NCBI GenBank assembly: GCA_949130495.1
Contig: OX422211.1
Coordinates: 446,656,219 to 446,720,218, forward strand
DNA from: Sambucus nigra
Taxonomy: Eukaryota > Streptophyta > Magnoliopsida > Dipsacales > Adoxaceae
Length of the DNA: 64,000 nt
Reading direction: 5' to 3'
Part shown: piece after piece, positions 1 to 12,634 of the stretch
How positions within the stretch are numbered: position 1 is the first letter of the stretch
How the letters are laid out: each line of letters opens with the position of its first letter
Notes under the pieces: generated by a model
Told to the model about the DNA's origin: nothing
The model's input: the letters and a program-made list of their open reading frames with translations, nothing else
Databases searched by the model: none
Translations under genes and position numbers: made by a program

Positions 1-4
1 GGAC

Positions 5-903
5 GTGATCGTCCAAGTTTACACTTTCTACTTCCCGGTAGATTTTGTCATTTGGGACACGGAGTCCTCCTTTAACTCGAGAAATCATGTTCCTATCATC
101 CTTGGGCGCCCATTCTTAGCTACGGCTAACGCAATCATCAATACTCAGAATGAGCGAATGCCACTCACCTTTGGGAACATGACCTTAGAGACTAACATCT
201 TCCATATAGCCCAATATACGGGGGAAGAAGATGATCTTCACGCGGTGAGCCTAATTGAAGAGATCATAGAAGAGCAAATTGAGGAAAATTTATGTGGAAA
301 CGCCTTAGAATCTTGCTTAGTGTCTAGTCATGAGAGCGAGGGAACTTATACCGAAATTGAAAGAGAAAGAGAGGGGTTAGAAGAAAGAAAAATGGTAGAG
401 TTAGAGATCGAGCAAGTAAGAGAGGATGTAGGCACTACTCGGGAGATAGAGCTAGGGGACATGAGCATGGAAGAATTTGAAAAAGAATTCGGTCCGGTGG
501 ATGAGAGCCTTAACGACAAGTCCAAACTCTATTGGATTCATTTAGTCCCTAGAAGAAAGCGAATGGAAAGATAAAATCGATGAATTCCTTCTTTGTGACC
601 ATCCACCCATACCACTAGAGGTCCCGAAGGCGAGTGAGGAGAAAAGGTGTGTTTCATCTGACTTAGAGCCCGACCTATGCATTCCAAAAATTGAACGAAA
701 ATTAGGAGTTCCCTCCGAGTCAGTGCACGCAAGCTATGCTTTGAGTAAGCATCACGAGGATCCCTTTCCTATTAGTCACGATGAGTCTCCCGGTCTATCC
801 TTTATCTATGGGCGAGGTCCCAACTTATTTCGGTTGTTAGTATATGATAGGAAGACGGGAGTGACAAGGAGAGCATCGAACCCCATGAGTGGGGTCGGGT
901 GAG
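5..903 (+). pseudogene. Athila-like Ty3/gypsy protease C-terminal half plus acidic tail, frameshifted
   Basis: The first 60 codons read like the C-terminal half of a plant gypsy aspartic protease: a FYFPVDF segment, then VPIILGRPFLATANA and FGNMTLETNIF, all typical of Athila-type polyproteins. The catalytic Asp motif would lie before the window. A Glu/Arg-rich tail follows and the frame stops at 574. Coding evidently continues in another frame from about 552 (EESEWKDKIDEFLL, then FRLLVYDRK near 835) to TGA at 901-903, so there is a frameshift near 545-555. No reverse transcriptase or integrase follows; non-coding DNA and an LTR come next. The closing FRLLVY motif recurs at the end of the ORF at 59573-60691, so the two elements are relatives. 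Gag-PR remnant of a non-autonomous element is inference. Confidence 0.75.
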
Positions 904-2634
904 TTTGTGGAGAGATGAGAGGTCGTTGCACCCCCGACGCGTATGGGGTGATTTTTAGTGTATTATTGAGTCATGCATGAGTGTCATATAGTGTCTTGTT
1001 GCATTTTAATATTTGTTTGTTTTATTTTTCCGCACTTTTCATTCGCCTTGAGTTAGATTTTAATCCTTTTTTCTTGAGGACAATGCAAAAGTCTAAGTTA
1101 GGGGGGGTTACAAGTGTGTATTTCTAAAACTTCACAAATTTTCAAAAATGCCCAAAAATCTCAAAAAAAAAATCACAAAACTTTGAAAAATCCAAAAATA
1201 TTTTTCTTCAAAATAAATAAAAATTGGAACTCAAATTTTTCAAAAATATCATTAAGAGTCGGTTTAAAGTCTCAAGTTGTAAAAATTCAACATACACAAA
1301 GCCGAAATTGACTAAAGATGGAAATTGAGCGGAAATTGACGACTTAACGAATAAGTGTGGAGATTAACAAACCCGGTGAGATTCGAGCCTATCACGTTTT
1401 GCGAGTTTTTAAATCAATCCGAGTTAATTGTTAACTCAACGTTCTGTTTAGCGCTTAAAAAAGTCATCGAGGATCTCAATCCTTTTATTTTGATCGGTTA
1501 TGAAAAACGTGTGTGATATTGCTTCGAAAAACGTGCCAAAATTGATCTCTAAACTTAAATTCATCTCGAAACGCATATAGTAGCGCAATTGGCATTTTGG
1601 ACAATGAAGTAGGCCCTCGTTCGGCACCCAAAAATATTGGCCGAAAATGTAGCGAAAAATCACCCCCTTTTGTATCCCAATTTGAGCCAAACAAGCTGTC
1701 CCTTTCGTTTGATAACCCAAAAAATCCAAATAGCCCGAAATTGCAAAAAATGGAAAATTCAGAATTTAAGTCCAAAAAGTGCATATAAAGGGGCAAAAAA
1801 ATATATATATGCTCAACAAAAATAGCAAGAAAAGGAAAGAAGTGAAAAATAAAAAAATAGAGAAAAAGAAGAAAAAAATGAGAAATAGCCCGGAAAATGC
1901 ACACATGGACGTCACAAATGACTTTTCCAATTCCAATCTTTCCTACCATTTTCATTTTACCCAATATACCTTAAAACCCGAAAAAGTCCTAACCGAGTTT
2001 AAATTGCGAAATTGGTTACCGCGTGGAGAGCTAATACACCAAAAGATAATAAAAGAGATCGAATGGGTGAAAAAGAGGCAATGTTCCCATTTTTAAAACT
2101 GTATTCCGTTGATGAGATCCTATAACTATAAAATTTCCGTCTTTCTACTTGTATGCGTGACTTTGCGTCCATTATATTTACACTTTATATCACGCATATC
2201 GAGAGAATAGCCACATTCCGAGTGATTCGTTTGAGAGAGCATCCTGGGAGATTTTGAAATCAAAACAAATTTTCGAATAAGTAACGTAACGATCAATCGG
2301 TGGAAATTGACAGTTATATTTCCGGCTTCACACACACGCACTGTAATTTGAGACTCGTACATATGATTTGATGATGACTATTTTCTGGAAAAGTTTGAAT
2401 TGTACAATTTTTGTGTATTTTGAATGTTCTTTGAGTCAAATTTTATGGGTATATTCTCTGCAAACCCTCACAAGACACCACTCGTCCTACTAGGGTAACC
2501 TAGGGGTTTAAAGGCTTGTTGCATGCGCTGAATGAAATCGCTTGCCGCGAAAAAGTTATTCTATCCCCACAAATTGTTTAGAGGAGCCGTGACTTTATTC
2601 TTTCTCTTTTACATTGCTCGGGACGCGCAATGTT
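904..2634 (+). mobile_element. Non-coding internal region of the Athila-like element
   Basis: There is no supported gene here. A GAGGACAATG...TAAGTTAGGGGGGG tract at 1076-1108 looks like an internal polypurine tract. A purine-rich stretch lies at about 1829-1889. Near 2465-2530 a conserved block (CCTCAC..GAC.CCACTCGTCC..ACTAGGGTAACC) reappears at 62570-62625 and, inverted, at 57800-57850. The architecture matches 60692-62746 of the downstream element. Confidence 0.65.
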
Positions 2635-2650
2635 CTAAGTTAGGGGGGTT
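2635..2650 (+). other. Polypurine tract before the 3' LTR
   Basis: CTAAGTTAGGGGGGTT lies immediately before a TGATT start of an LTR. It is the same sequence class as 62747-62760. Its role as plus-strand primer is the family's known mechanism; its assignment here is from position and sequence. Confidence 0.7.
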
Positions 2651-4210
2651 TGATTGGGCATAAATATTGTATATTTATTCCCCCAATTTTGGTACATTTG
2701 TGAACCCGAGTGATGCAACCGATATGGATTTAACGCACATTTATTCTACTAACCTTCGTTGGCAGGTATTTCGTATTTCGTGTTTCTCCTAGTTGTTTTA
2801 CAGGTTAATTATGCAAGCTGTGCAAAAGAGAAAGCGAAACGATGAAAGAAAGGCTAGGAAGGCAAGTTCAAGGGCATTATGGTAATTTTGTAGCCAGATC
2901 CCGGAGGAGGAGTCAACTGCAAAGTTAAAAATCTTAGAACAACGAGAACACTGAAAGAAACGGCACCCAAATCTGAGTTACGGTTGCGGAGTTATGACCA
3001 ATTGAAGTTGAAGAAAAATCCAAGGAAGAAAGGAAGAAAACAAGAAAAAATTCTAAGTGTTAGAATGAAAGAAAAAGGCACCCAAGCTAGCGAAATTTCC
3101 CAAACCCAATGTCGAACCGGTTTGGGGGGCGAACCGTTTCGGGGAACATGCGAACCGGTTCGGGGGTCCTGAAGCACGAATTTACTCCTTTATTCTGATT
3201 GGTCCAAAGAATCCCATGAAGTTAAAACTCTTTCAAAAACAGATTTGGACGTATTTAGTGACCTAGGAACAGCAGTTCGGAAGAGTTTTTTTTAGTTTTG
3301 GTAGAGAGAAAAGGAGAAGAACATCTAGAAACATAAGTTTAATTAATTGCTGCAAGATTGATACAATTCCGGGTTTGTTTTCAAGTTGTAATCCAAGTTT
3401 CATTCTTATGATTATTGTTCTTGCATGGTAATTTTTCTTGCGTGATTTGAATCAATTTCTGCGTTCATAATACTTTGTTACGTATTTCAATCTAGTTTTA
3501 TCATGAGTTCTTTCGCATGCAACGTTACTATTCCATGCATCCTTCAGTTTAATATGTTCGGCTAGGTTTAAAAGGTCGGGATACATGAACCCAGCCTGAT
3601 GTGTTAATTGCATGTGTATAAAATTAGTCCTCTGAATTTAGTGATTGATTACGACCGTATTGCGTAGGAACACAACAATTGTAGATCTTTATATCTCGTT
3701 TGCCTCTGGGTAACCGGGATGATTTAGAATGCAATTCGAGTGTAACTATCGCGGTACCGATTTACTCGTCCTCAGATTAAGTATGACGCGGGCTTGAACC
3801 TCGTATACGTAATGCTTGGGAGTACTAAATTCTGGGTCAAATTAATCAGTTAAATTTACGATTAGTATTATAACTGCAATACACTAGGGTTGGGGGATTG
3901 TATTCCCGTCCTATTTTTCTCATTAGTTAGATCAAAAGTTTCAAATCATCTTTCAATCATATTTTAGGTAGTTTAGTGTAATTGCATCCTATCATAATTT
4001 CATAATTGCATTTAGTTTAATCATCCCCAAAACCAAATCATTTTCTCTTTTTCTTTTTAGAGCCAAAGTTAGAATTCCTTCGTCTTTTCCCGTCGTCACA
4101 ACTTCGTTGTCTTTTTTCCCTGAGGATCCATACCCGACTTGTCGGATTATTACTTGAGCGACAGGCTTGCACTTGAGCCTAGAGAGTACGCATTTCTGAG
4201 ACACATTTTC
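2651..4210 (+). mobile_element. 3' LTR of the Athila-like element
   Basis: It starts TGATTGGG right after the polypurine tract. It contains three near-palindromic 12-mers (CGAACCGGTTCGG type) at 3114-3163. Its last 200 bases carry the CCCTGAGGATCCATACCCGACTTG stretch typical of the end of Athila-type LTRs, given here as key residues at about 4119-4143. The 3' boundary is uncertain because similarity to another LTR family takes over near 4210. Confidence 0.6.
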
Positions 4211-5350
4211 AGTCGCGTCAGCTGTTCGTCTTTTACCCAGATTTTTCAGCGTTTTTCCACCATTTTTAAACCTAAAACCTCTAATTTAACATCCCAAACT
4301 CCAAACAAACAGTTCTAATTCGAATCCCATTAATAGTATATGAATTCTAACATCCTAGAATCATCCAATCATTACGAATCATCCATAAAACATGAAATCC
4401 CCAAATTTAATTTATCAAAACCCTAGTTCTTCCAGTTCTTATTCAAGAACCCATTATTTCCATATTTGTTCTACACATAAGTTCCCCAAAATGTGATTTC
4501 TAGTCTACATACATGAAGGGTTTCAATTTAACAAATCTCAGAATCAATTTACATATTCAAATTCCTCAATTCCATCACTTTTATGAACCAAAACATATTT
4601 CTAATAATCCTATACTAACATGAGTATGATAAATACTGAAATACGGCAAGTTATAAACACTTGCCTTGAATTAATCGTCTGATTTCTTAACATTGTTGGT
4701 ATGGGTGTGTTCCCCTTGTCCCGATCTACACGGTGGTGGTGGTTGTGCAATGTGGTTTCAATTTGGCCGTCTTCTTTTGGAAATAGCTTTCCCTCACACT
4801 TTCTATGGCCGTTCTTACTTCCTGTAGCTTTCTAACCCTAATGGACTTTCTTTGGCTGATAATTTAACTCTTAATTTTCGTCCATTAATTAAGCCTAAAA
4901 CTCTAATTTGCCATAATGCCCTCTCGGGGCGCCGATTATGCCTAAAATTGTCCCGGGACCCAAACTACACACCCGGGTATACTATTTCGACTATCTCGAC
5001 CCTTTCGGACTCAACGGTACACTCAAAATTACCATACGAGATACTAAAAATAATTGGTATTTTTATTTCACTAAATTAGTCCCGACACGACTCACACGCG
5101 CGTCTGACTTAATTCACTAAACTGTCATATTATTTTCTCGCGATAGTTTATCAAAGTGTATAGTTCCATATTACATATCGCACAGTAGTATTAAATCAAT
5201 AAGTATTAACCCTTTGGCACGCTAGTTAATATTTATTTTTATTAGATCCGGATTAATTAATAATTTAATTCTCACATTTAAAATTCAATTAATCTTTTTG
5301 TAATAATTAATCCCATAATTATTTAAATCATAAAATTATGGGGTATTACA
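4211..5350. mobile_element. Truncated 3' part of a long LTR (same family as 38114-41251 and 45948-49107)
   Basis: The block aligns by eye with the last 1.1 kb of the two solo LTRs downstream. Shared landmarks are TTTTTCACCATTTTTGAACC, the CTCTCGGGGCGCCG block near 4921, CCCGACACGACTCACACGCG near 5081, and the terminal ATGGGGTATTACA at 5338-5350. The first two thirds of the LTR are absent, so no target duplication can be tested. It has no coding capacity; the ORFs of 60-75 codons here are chance. Confidence 0.7.
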
Positions 5351-6229
5351 TACAATACACGTTATAGAGTGAATTATCCAAAAAATGAGAACATATTTTC
5401 GATAGAGATATTCAGAATGTTTCCACGCTTCACTGCTTGGACTTTATCTTTTTCATCTCCCTTCATAAGTAGGGGACATTCCTCATGTAAAAACCTTATC
5501 AAATGAAAAGTAGCGAGGTAGAAATCCATTTGTTGTTGCCAACGCTTGAAATCCATTCATTTGAATTTTTTCGGCTTCTCCGTATGAGGTACAGTCACGG
5601 GTGTGACGACAGTCGTTCCATAAGACACACTCATGGTTGGTGGAACTATAGTTGCACTTGTATCATTCATTTATGTTACGAAAATAATTTTTTTTATCAA
5701 TGTATAATTTAATTATTAAAACATAATACAAAATTCTATTTAATAGTTTGACAGAAAATTTTACATATATATGAATACATGTACGAATCTGAATTTATAA
5801 TTCTAAACCAAAATTTTGAAATATATCTCAGAACAATATAATTAGTTTAATAACATAAAACAATTTTATTAAGTTTTCTGTAATAAAATAAAATTTTCAA
5901 ATTTTCTGTAATAACACAGATTTTTACCACATGAATAAAAAATCTGCACGAAAGTTTAATTTTTGTAACAGCACAAAAAAAGTATGTACTTGTTTATAAA
6001 ACAGTAGCATAAAACTATTAAATTGTCTTAAGATTGTTATCCCTACTAATTTTATAAATTAAATCGTACAAAATAAAAATATAAATTATAGAATTACTAA
6101 CAATTGTAAATGCAAAGAAAAATATGCAACAGGTTTTTGTAATAAATTGACTAGACGATAAATATAAACATATTTTGTATTATTCTGAACTGAAATTACG
6201 GAAACAATAAAATTTACTTAAATTTGTAG
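5351..6229. other. AT-rich DNA, no gene recognised
   Basis: Long A/T runs, no ORF with family features, no RNA gene seen. It may be the far end of the LTR fragment that follows. Confidence 0.5.
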
Positions 6230-6724
6230 AAATTATAAGAAGGTAACAGAATAAGAATAAGAATAACAATCAAATCTGAGCCCTGTGTAATCACAGTATC
6301 CTTAAGACAATTTAATTCCCCTTATGGCGTTAAGGTTATGAATTATTACCTCCCAAGATAGAATGGATTTGCGAGTATGAATAGACAACACTGTAATGTT
6401 CAACTTTGACAAATTCAAGTCTATGTAATACTCAAACTGACACAGACATATTTCTCGAATGAAGAAGAAGAGAAAAGCTATTATTCGTGTTTTTCAATTG
6501 AACATGGGTGCTATATATATAGGTTTTGGGTTGACTATGCAAAGAGTTAACAGTTGCAAACGGTTGTAACTGTTGGGTCCAACCAATGACCCAAACGGGT
6601 TTAATTATGGATCAAAATCTAGCCCAAAAGTTTTAGTTAATTGATCCAAAATGAAAGGAAGTTTTATAAGCCCGAATCCGAGCCAACCAACCGGTGCGTG
6701 TGGGCTTTTGGCCCAAGTCCAACA
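6230..6724 (-). mobile_element. Copia-like LTR fragment
   Basis: Read on the minus strand it begins TGTTGGACTTGGGCC, has a TATA-like CTATATATATAG at about 6509-6522, and then a leader ending in a conserved CCTTAACGCCATAAGGGG block (about 6316-6335). These are features of plant copia LTRs. The 3' LTR boundary and a target duplication were not found, so it may be truncated. Confidence 0.4.
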
Positions 6725-7139
6725 CATGCGTAGTGTGGCTATCTCTCATTCAAAGAGTTGAGATACCCCAAGGGTATTCAAGCCTTAGTGCATATTTATA
6801 ATTTTATTAACTTTGTAAATTTTCACGATTCTACCAATATGGGATAAGAGCAATACACACCCAAATTCATTAAACTTCATTGCTTAATGGATCACTTTGA
6901 GCTCAAACTTTTCATTTATTATTTAATGGTTTTGGACATCAAATATACCACTTTATACTCCTCACGGCGGAGAATGCATTTGTGTGTGGTCCCGATGAAA
7001 TCGGAATGTGGATCCCACAATAAAAAAATGAGCTTAAAAATTCTCATTTGGGTTTGTTTAAAAACCCTTTTCCAACCATCATAACATTAAGTCAATAATT
7101 TCTTTGCCCATTCGATTCAATATGTAAATAAAGTTTTAC
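6725..7139. other. Intergenic, no gene recognised
   Basis: No coding or RNA signal. The short ORF at 6887-7084 has no recognisable domain. Confidence 0.5.
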
Positions 7140-7496
7140 TCTAGCTAGTGGAGTGAGAGAAAGAGAGAGGATTATCTTCACATTATTTTAGGGGTTTGCG
7201 ATGTGTTTTGAAACGATTATTTCAGGGTTCAACTATGATTTCCTTGAATCGCTTATTTTTTGGGTTTTGCGATTTACTGTATTTTTGGCTTTAAATATTA
7301 GATTTAGGGTTTTGTTCTACGAATCCAGTGGTGGGTGGTGGAAGTGGTGGTTGATTTTTGTGTGTGTTTTTCAATTTGGTCTTGGGTGATGAGTATTAGT
7401 TTGTTAAGTTAAAAATTAATTAAAATACAATTATACTAGTAAAGTGGTAGTTAATAAGAAAATTAAGAAAATAATTGTACGTCCTTTCACCCAAAA

Positions 7497-7736
7497 AATG
7501 TTAATTTAGATGGAATCCAAAAAGATACGATCCTTTTTTAGACTTATTAAACGTACAAGGGGAGAATTGTCTAGTAAAATAAGTACACTAACAAGCCAAT
7601 AAACAAAAATAGTAAAATGTTAAATTGGATGGAATCCAAATAGACAGGATCATTTTTGAGACTTATTAAACGGACAAGGGGAGAATTGTCTAGTAAAATA
7701 AGTACACTTACAAGCAAATAAACAAAAATAGTACAA
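7497..7736. repeat. Two tandem copies of a 119-bp unit
   Basis: GATGGAATCCAAA occurs at 7509 and 7628. The following 100 bases, including GGGGAGAATTGTCTAGTAAA, repeat with few changes. Confidence 0.85.
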
Positions 7737-10074
7737 AGTTGTTTAGTGTAATCCATCCTAATTTTAAAGTAACCACTAAGATGCTCTTAGACAACCACGC
7801 GAGGTTAACAAGAATACACTTAAATTGCCAATTGTATTGCCTCAAGTTGACATGTAAATGATTGGAATCCTGCATTATTGTAACAAAAATCATCCTTGGA
7901 GTTTTCTGTGATTATTAAAAATCATACCCTATTCAAACACTTGGTCCCCACAATTTGTTTTTAATTGAACTCATGATATTGAGCTTTCTCATCCAATTTT
8001 GTTAAGAGTAATTTACTAAAATTTAGGAAAATTCATCTATGATCTCTCGCAGATATTTTTTTTAGGATTCTATGTAAATATTTTTTTTAAAATTGAAAAT
8101 AATGTCTTTTCAATGCAACTCTGGTGTCTTATGTTTTTTTTATGATTTATAAATGAATTTCGTAATACATATATGTGAATGTTTATAATGAATTAATGTT
8201 AGGTTTGTATTTATATTAACTTACAAGGTACGGTTTAAAGATGAGAGACCTTATTACTAAATCGTATACAAATGGTCTAAAGTGGAAATAAGTTATTAAC
8301 ATGGATTAAATTTGAAAGCTTCTCAAAATTATATTCTTTCTTCTTCAAAATCTCCTTGAGCAAATAGTAAACCCCTCCATTAAACCCCCAAATTTAGATT
8401 AAACACTTTAATGAAACAAGTTTGTATTAAAAACGCACCAAATCATGGCAACAAGCTTTTGCATTTGTGTCACTTTTTGTACTTTAAAAAATTAAATAAT
8501 TTAGATCTTGTATGTGGAGTGAGAAAAAGATGTTACTATTCAAATTTAAAATTTTTTGAATGAAATAAATGCTTTTGGGTAAATGGTTAAGTGATAAGTT
8601 TGTGTGATTTGGGGCTTGTGGTCTTTGATTCAATCCGTAGGAGTAACACTAAACATTAATAGTATGAGGCTTTTGGACTTCTTATGTGTGACCATAGATT
8701 TTGCTCAATTAATATTTTATTTTTAATTAATTTTAAACATGTTTTTAATATTTTTTGACTGAGTCTCCGATTATGTGTTAACAACCCATTAGTGGAGAAT
8801 ATTTTGAAGTTAGTGGGGGTAATCCACATTTTTTAGAAACATCAATTTTTTGTCCTATTTAATTGATTATCTTTATCATAAAAAATAGAGAAAAATCATT
8901 CTCCTCTTTCTCCATATTTTCCACCGGAAACTATTCTGCACTTTACATTATTTTCTTTACTATTTTTGGTGTTGAAGTATCCTAAGAGTTCCAAGATTCT
9001 TCATTATTCCTAATGGTGCAATATGATCGTTGAATTATGATTTTAAAATACAAACCTCGAATGATGAGTTTTTTCAATTTTATTATTTACGCATTTTGAG
9101 TTTTTTCGTATATTCTGCAAATTTATTTGCAACAGTTTACTCTAAAATTTTGTGAGTTGTAAAAACGAGCCTAAATAAAAATTAAGATGAATACCATATT
9201 TATTTTCGCAATTTATATACATTTTCTTTTCTCATCACGAAATACATCTAATATTATAAAATACGATCCTTACTTAATCTGTACAAAATTATTCTATGTC
9301 GTCTATGGGTACAATTTGAAAATATAATTATGAAACTATATATTTCTTTGCACTTGCATTTTCCAGGCCAAAAGATACTACTTTCATCCCTAATTGATTG
9401 CCATGTTTTCTTTTTTAATAAATTCCAATTTTGTATGTGTAAAGGGTAGATGTATTTAAACTCGGTCAATCCAAAAAATTCTAAACTCTACTCCACGGGT
9501 GAGAGAGATCTAAACAATTCATATTTTGAGGTCATATTTCTACGTGAACATAACATAACACGATCTGACTAACACAATTTCTTAAATTTTACACTCAATC
9601 TAAGAGGATTAAAAAAGATAACTCCAATAAAATCACGATATAATTCGATAGCACGACTCATGATTTTGACAAAAATACGACATGCACGACTTTGTATTAA
9701 AAGGTCCTAACACAGACACAAAATATCATGTCAATTTCGTATTGTTTCTAAAATTAACCCTCATATATAAACTTATTGAAATAAAAAATAAAAACCTAAA
9801 CTCAGGCAAGCCCAAAAAAATTCTAAACTCGCACGTGTGTGTGTGTGTGTGTTTGTGCGTGCGTGCGTGTGAGAGGGAGAGAGAGATAGACTTTAAACTC
9901 AGCTGAGTGGTCTGTCTGAGAGAGAGATCCAAACTCAATCAAGGCCAGAAAATTCAAAACCCAGCTGGAATAATATTCATGACCAGCTTCTACTTTAGGA
10001 ATCTAATAGAACAAATTGTATACATGAATAAATTGAAAAGACCAAAAGGGTCAAAAAACTGTCTATTCCAAAGA

Positions 10075-10293
10075 GACATTAAAAAAAAAGAGCAAGGGTT
10101 GTCCAAGTTGGTAGAGCCAGGATGTAATTGTAAATCAGACACCCGAGTTCGAAACTTGGCAGCTGCGTCTTGGGGCCAGGATGCAGAAGGAATATCCCTC
10201 TGTAAAAGTATCATTTGGCCGAAGAGATTAGTCTCGAGGTGCGCGCAAGTTGACTAGAGAATGACCCTTCGTTAAAAAAAGACATAAAAAAAT
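10075..10293 (+). mobile_element. tRNA-derived SINE with target-site duplication
   Basis: The body (about 10090-10280) has a pol III A box (GTCCAAGTTGG, 10101-10111) and a B box (GAGTTCGAAAC, 10145-10155) about 33 bases apart, as in tRNA-derived SINEs, and ends in a short A run. It is flanked by GACATTAAAAAAA (10075) and GACATAAAAAAAT (10281). The paralogous sequence in the second duplication unit (around 13203) reads straight through as GGGCATAAAAATAAC without the insert, an empty site. It does not fold as a complete tRNA, so it is not a tRNA gene. Confidence 0.8.
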
Positions 10294-11604
10294 ATTTAAA
10301 AATATAGGTAGTGACACAAATATTTTCCTGAACAATAATTAATTTCCAATTTCTATATGAGTTCAAGAATATTCTTCCATGGTTGTTGGACATACATACA
10401 CAAGCGAAACATCAGTATAATAGCATCCCACTCATAGTATTAAGGAAATGAGTTCTTCTCTCCTAGTTGATATTGCATAAATACAAATTTATTAAGCCAA
10501 GAAGGTTGAAAATTTTTCTTGAGAGAGAGATCTAATTATATTTTATCTCCTATTTTTAGATTTTTTGGGGGCTTGGGATTCAGTTTTGGGTCTATTATTT
10601 CTGGGTTCAAGATTGAATTTCTTGAATATGATATTTTTGGGTTTTGTAATTTTAAAAAAAAAAGTTATATATATATATATTGTTGTGTGTGTGTATAATA
10701 GTGATTGTAGTAACATGTAAAAGTGATTATGGTAAAATATAACTGTTTTTATTTTATATTATGACAAGTGATGTAACATTTTTCTATGTCATTTTGAAAA
10801 ATTGTGTGATAATATAGATTCTTTTAGTTGTCATTCTATAATAACACAATAACAGCATACTAAGTCATGTTAAATTTTCATAAGTTATTGGACCGCACTC
10901 TAAAAATGTTGAGCGTGATGAATTTAAGAATAAAGGCACCAATTATTTAACATATATTTATATTTAATAACAGTAAGCAATTGATAATTTATAAACAAAT
11001 GAAGAAAAATGTATCTTATATTCATTTGCACATGCCCTAAGATGTTACAACCACATAATGTTAGCATGTATATTCCTTAATCTAATTTTAAAAAATAAAA
11101 TAATATTCTTACATTGCTTATTGCTAACCTCATAAATTTTGACTTGTGAATTATTGCAACAAAAATCGTCCTTGGAGTTCTTTGCTGTTAGTGAAAATAA
11201 TATCCAATTCAAACGTTTCGTCAAACAATTAAGATATACTGGCATAATTATATACTTTTATGATTTTTTTTAATTACATTAATCATCTAAGAAATAATGG
11301 CATAATCATTTTAAAATATTCATCGTGTTTTCTTACTTTGTTTTTTATAGGTCCCAAATTATGTATATTTTAAAAATATATTATAATTTTAACCATTGAT
11401 TATGTCAAAAAATATTGTCAAAATTTTTATTGTACTTTCCAACGGAGACAAGATTCATTTGAATAAAAGATGTGTAGACGCATGTGTCCATTTATATTTA
11501 GGACTGTCCGATACAACAAAATATCATGGCTCCACAACTACTTATTAACATGGCCGCATCAACATCACAAAATAGAAACAGTGCAAATTCACTATTATTT
11601 ATAT

Positions 11605-11645
11605 GTAGATCTATCTATCTATCTAGATAGATAGATAGAGATAGA
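11605..11645. repeat. (CTAT)n/(GATA)n inverted microsatellite
   Basis: A TCTATCTATC run turns into a GATAGATAGATAG run, making a self-complementary tract directly before a MITE. Confidence 0.8.
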
Positions 11646-11830
11646 CTAATATTTTTGTGCGGATTGTTCGTATTTTAATCGTGTGAATTGGATATGTATC
11701 ATTTGATGGTGTGCTCGAAAAAAAGAAAAAAATGCTTATAATTTAGTCGATAATTTTTCGCTTAATCGTTAGGTGACACATGCCTACTCCGCACCGTTAA
11801 AATGTGAGAAAGTCTACAGAAGAACAGTAC
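11646..11830. mobile_element. Hairpin MITE, diverged copy
   Basis: Arms TTTTTGTGCGGATTGTTCG and GGTGACACATGCCTACTCCGCA resemble the arms of the better preserved copies at 12250 and 12451. Confidence 0.6.
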
Positions 11831-12173
11831 TCTCTCTCTCTTTTTTGCCTGCATGAGTATATAGGGTTTATGTCCATTGGGCAATCCATCCATCAATCCC
11901 AACGGACAATTTGTGAATACGAAAAAGGGTACGAAGAAACCCATTTTTCCATCGGGAAACTTACCCATGAGTCCCAAAGGGTAACCAAAAAGCTTACTCC
12001 TAGCCATTACGAGTCTAACTATGAACGGCAAAACAACATCAAAAAGTCATTTTTTCCTCATAAGCCCGCCAGGAGTAGATTCACAATTTGTCCCATTCAA
12101 GATGAAAGGATTAATCATGTCCTACCGGGCAAATAACTCCTAAACAAGAGTGTAAAAGGCAAATGGAATTCAT

Positions 12174-12175
<2 letters not shown>

Positions 12176-12249
<74 letters not shown>
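12176..12249. repeat. (CT)n then (TA)n microsatellite
   Basis: About 23 CT dinucleotides run into about 14 TA dinucleotides, directly before the next MITE. Confidence 0.95.
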
Positions 12250-12252
<3 letters not shown>

Positions 12253-12431
12253 TTGTTCTTGTGCGGACTAGTCCGTATTTTAAGATGCGGATCGTATATG
12301 TGTCACCTGACGGTGAGCGTGGAAATTATTCGCTAAATTATAAGGGTTCTCTCTCTTTTCTGCGCTCACCGTCTGATGACACATGTCCGGTCCGCACTTT
12401 TAAAATGAAGTTGGATCTGTACAAGAACAGT
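12250..12431. mobile_element. Hairpin MITE copy A
   Basis: Inverted arms of about 70 bases: TGTTCTTGTGCGGACTAG at the left and CTGTACAAGAACAG at the right, with GTCACCTGACGGTGAGC against GCTCACCGTCTGATGACAC inside. No coding capacity. TA-rich flanks fit insertion at TA, but the exact target duplication is hidden in the microsatellite. Confidence 0.85.
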
Positions 12432-12450
12432 AGTGTGTATATATATATAT

Positions 12451-12634
12451 AATTCTCCTGTGCGGACTAGTCCGCATTTTAAGAATGCGGACCGGACATG
12501 TATCACCTGACGGTGCCCCTAGAAATTATCGCCTAAATTATAGGCACACTCTCTCTTTTCTGGGCTCACCGTCAGGTGACACATGTCCGGTCCGCATTCT
12601 TAAAATGCGGACTAGTCCGCACAAGAGCAGGATT
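12451..12634. mobile_element. Hairpin MITE copy B, near-perfect foldback
   Basis: The left arm, with CTGTGCGGACTAGTCCGC, ATGCGGACCGGACATGT and TCACCTGACGGTG, is matched almost base for base by the right arm in reverse. The whole 184 bases would fold into one long hairpin. It lies 19 bases from copy A in the same family. Confidence 0.9.

Larger units (their letters stand above)
7140..10500 (+). repeat. Tandem segmental duplication, unit 1
   Basis: This unit and 10501-13440 share ordered landmarks. They are a GA-rich leader followed by GGGTTC..GATT.TTGAAT and TTTTTGGGTTTTG (7150-7275 and 10520-10660); an ACAACCAC..GTTA..ATTGC..CAACAAAAATC.TCCTTGGAGTT block (7790-7925 and 11045-11200); and a 600-bp block ending in TTCAAGAATATTCTTCCATGG and GCATAAATAC (9790-10500 and 12850-13425). 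The middle parts do not obviously align. No intact gene lies inside. Each unit ends in promoter-like sequence (GCATAAATAC, then GA-rich leader), so decayed copies of a gene 5' region is one reading. Confidence 0.6.

Noticed and set aside
10091..10165. tRNA gene
   Set aside because: A and B boxes are present but the acceptor and anticodon stems do not form, and a target duplication and A-rich tail show a SINE.
11804..12136. Overlapping ORFs of 110 and 89 codons
   Set aside because: No domain; they overlap a MITE arm and low-complexity sequence.
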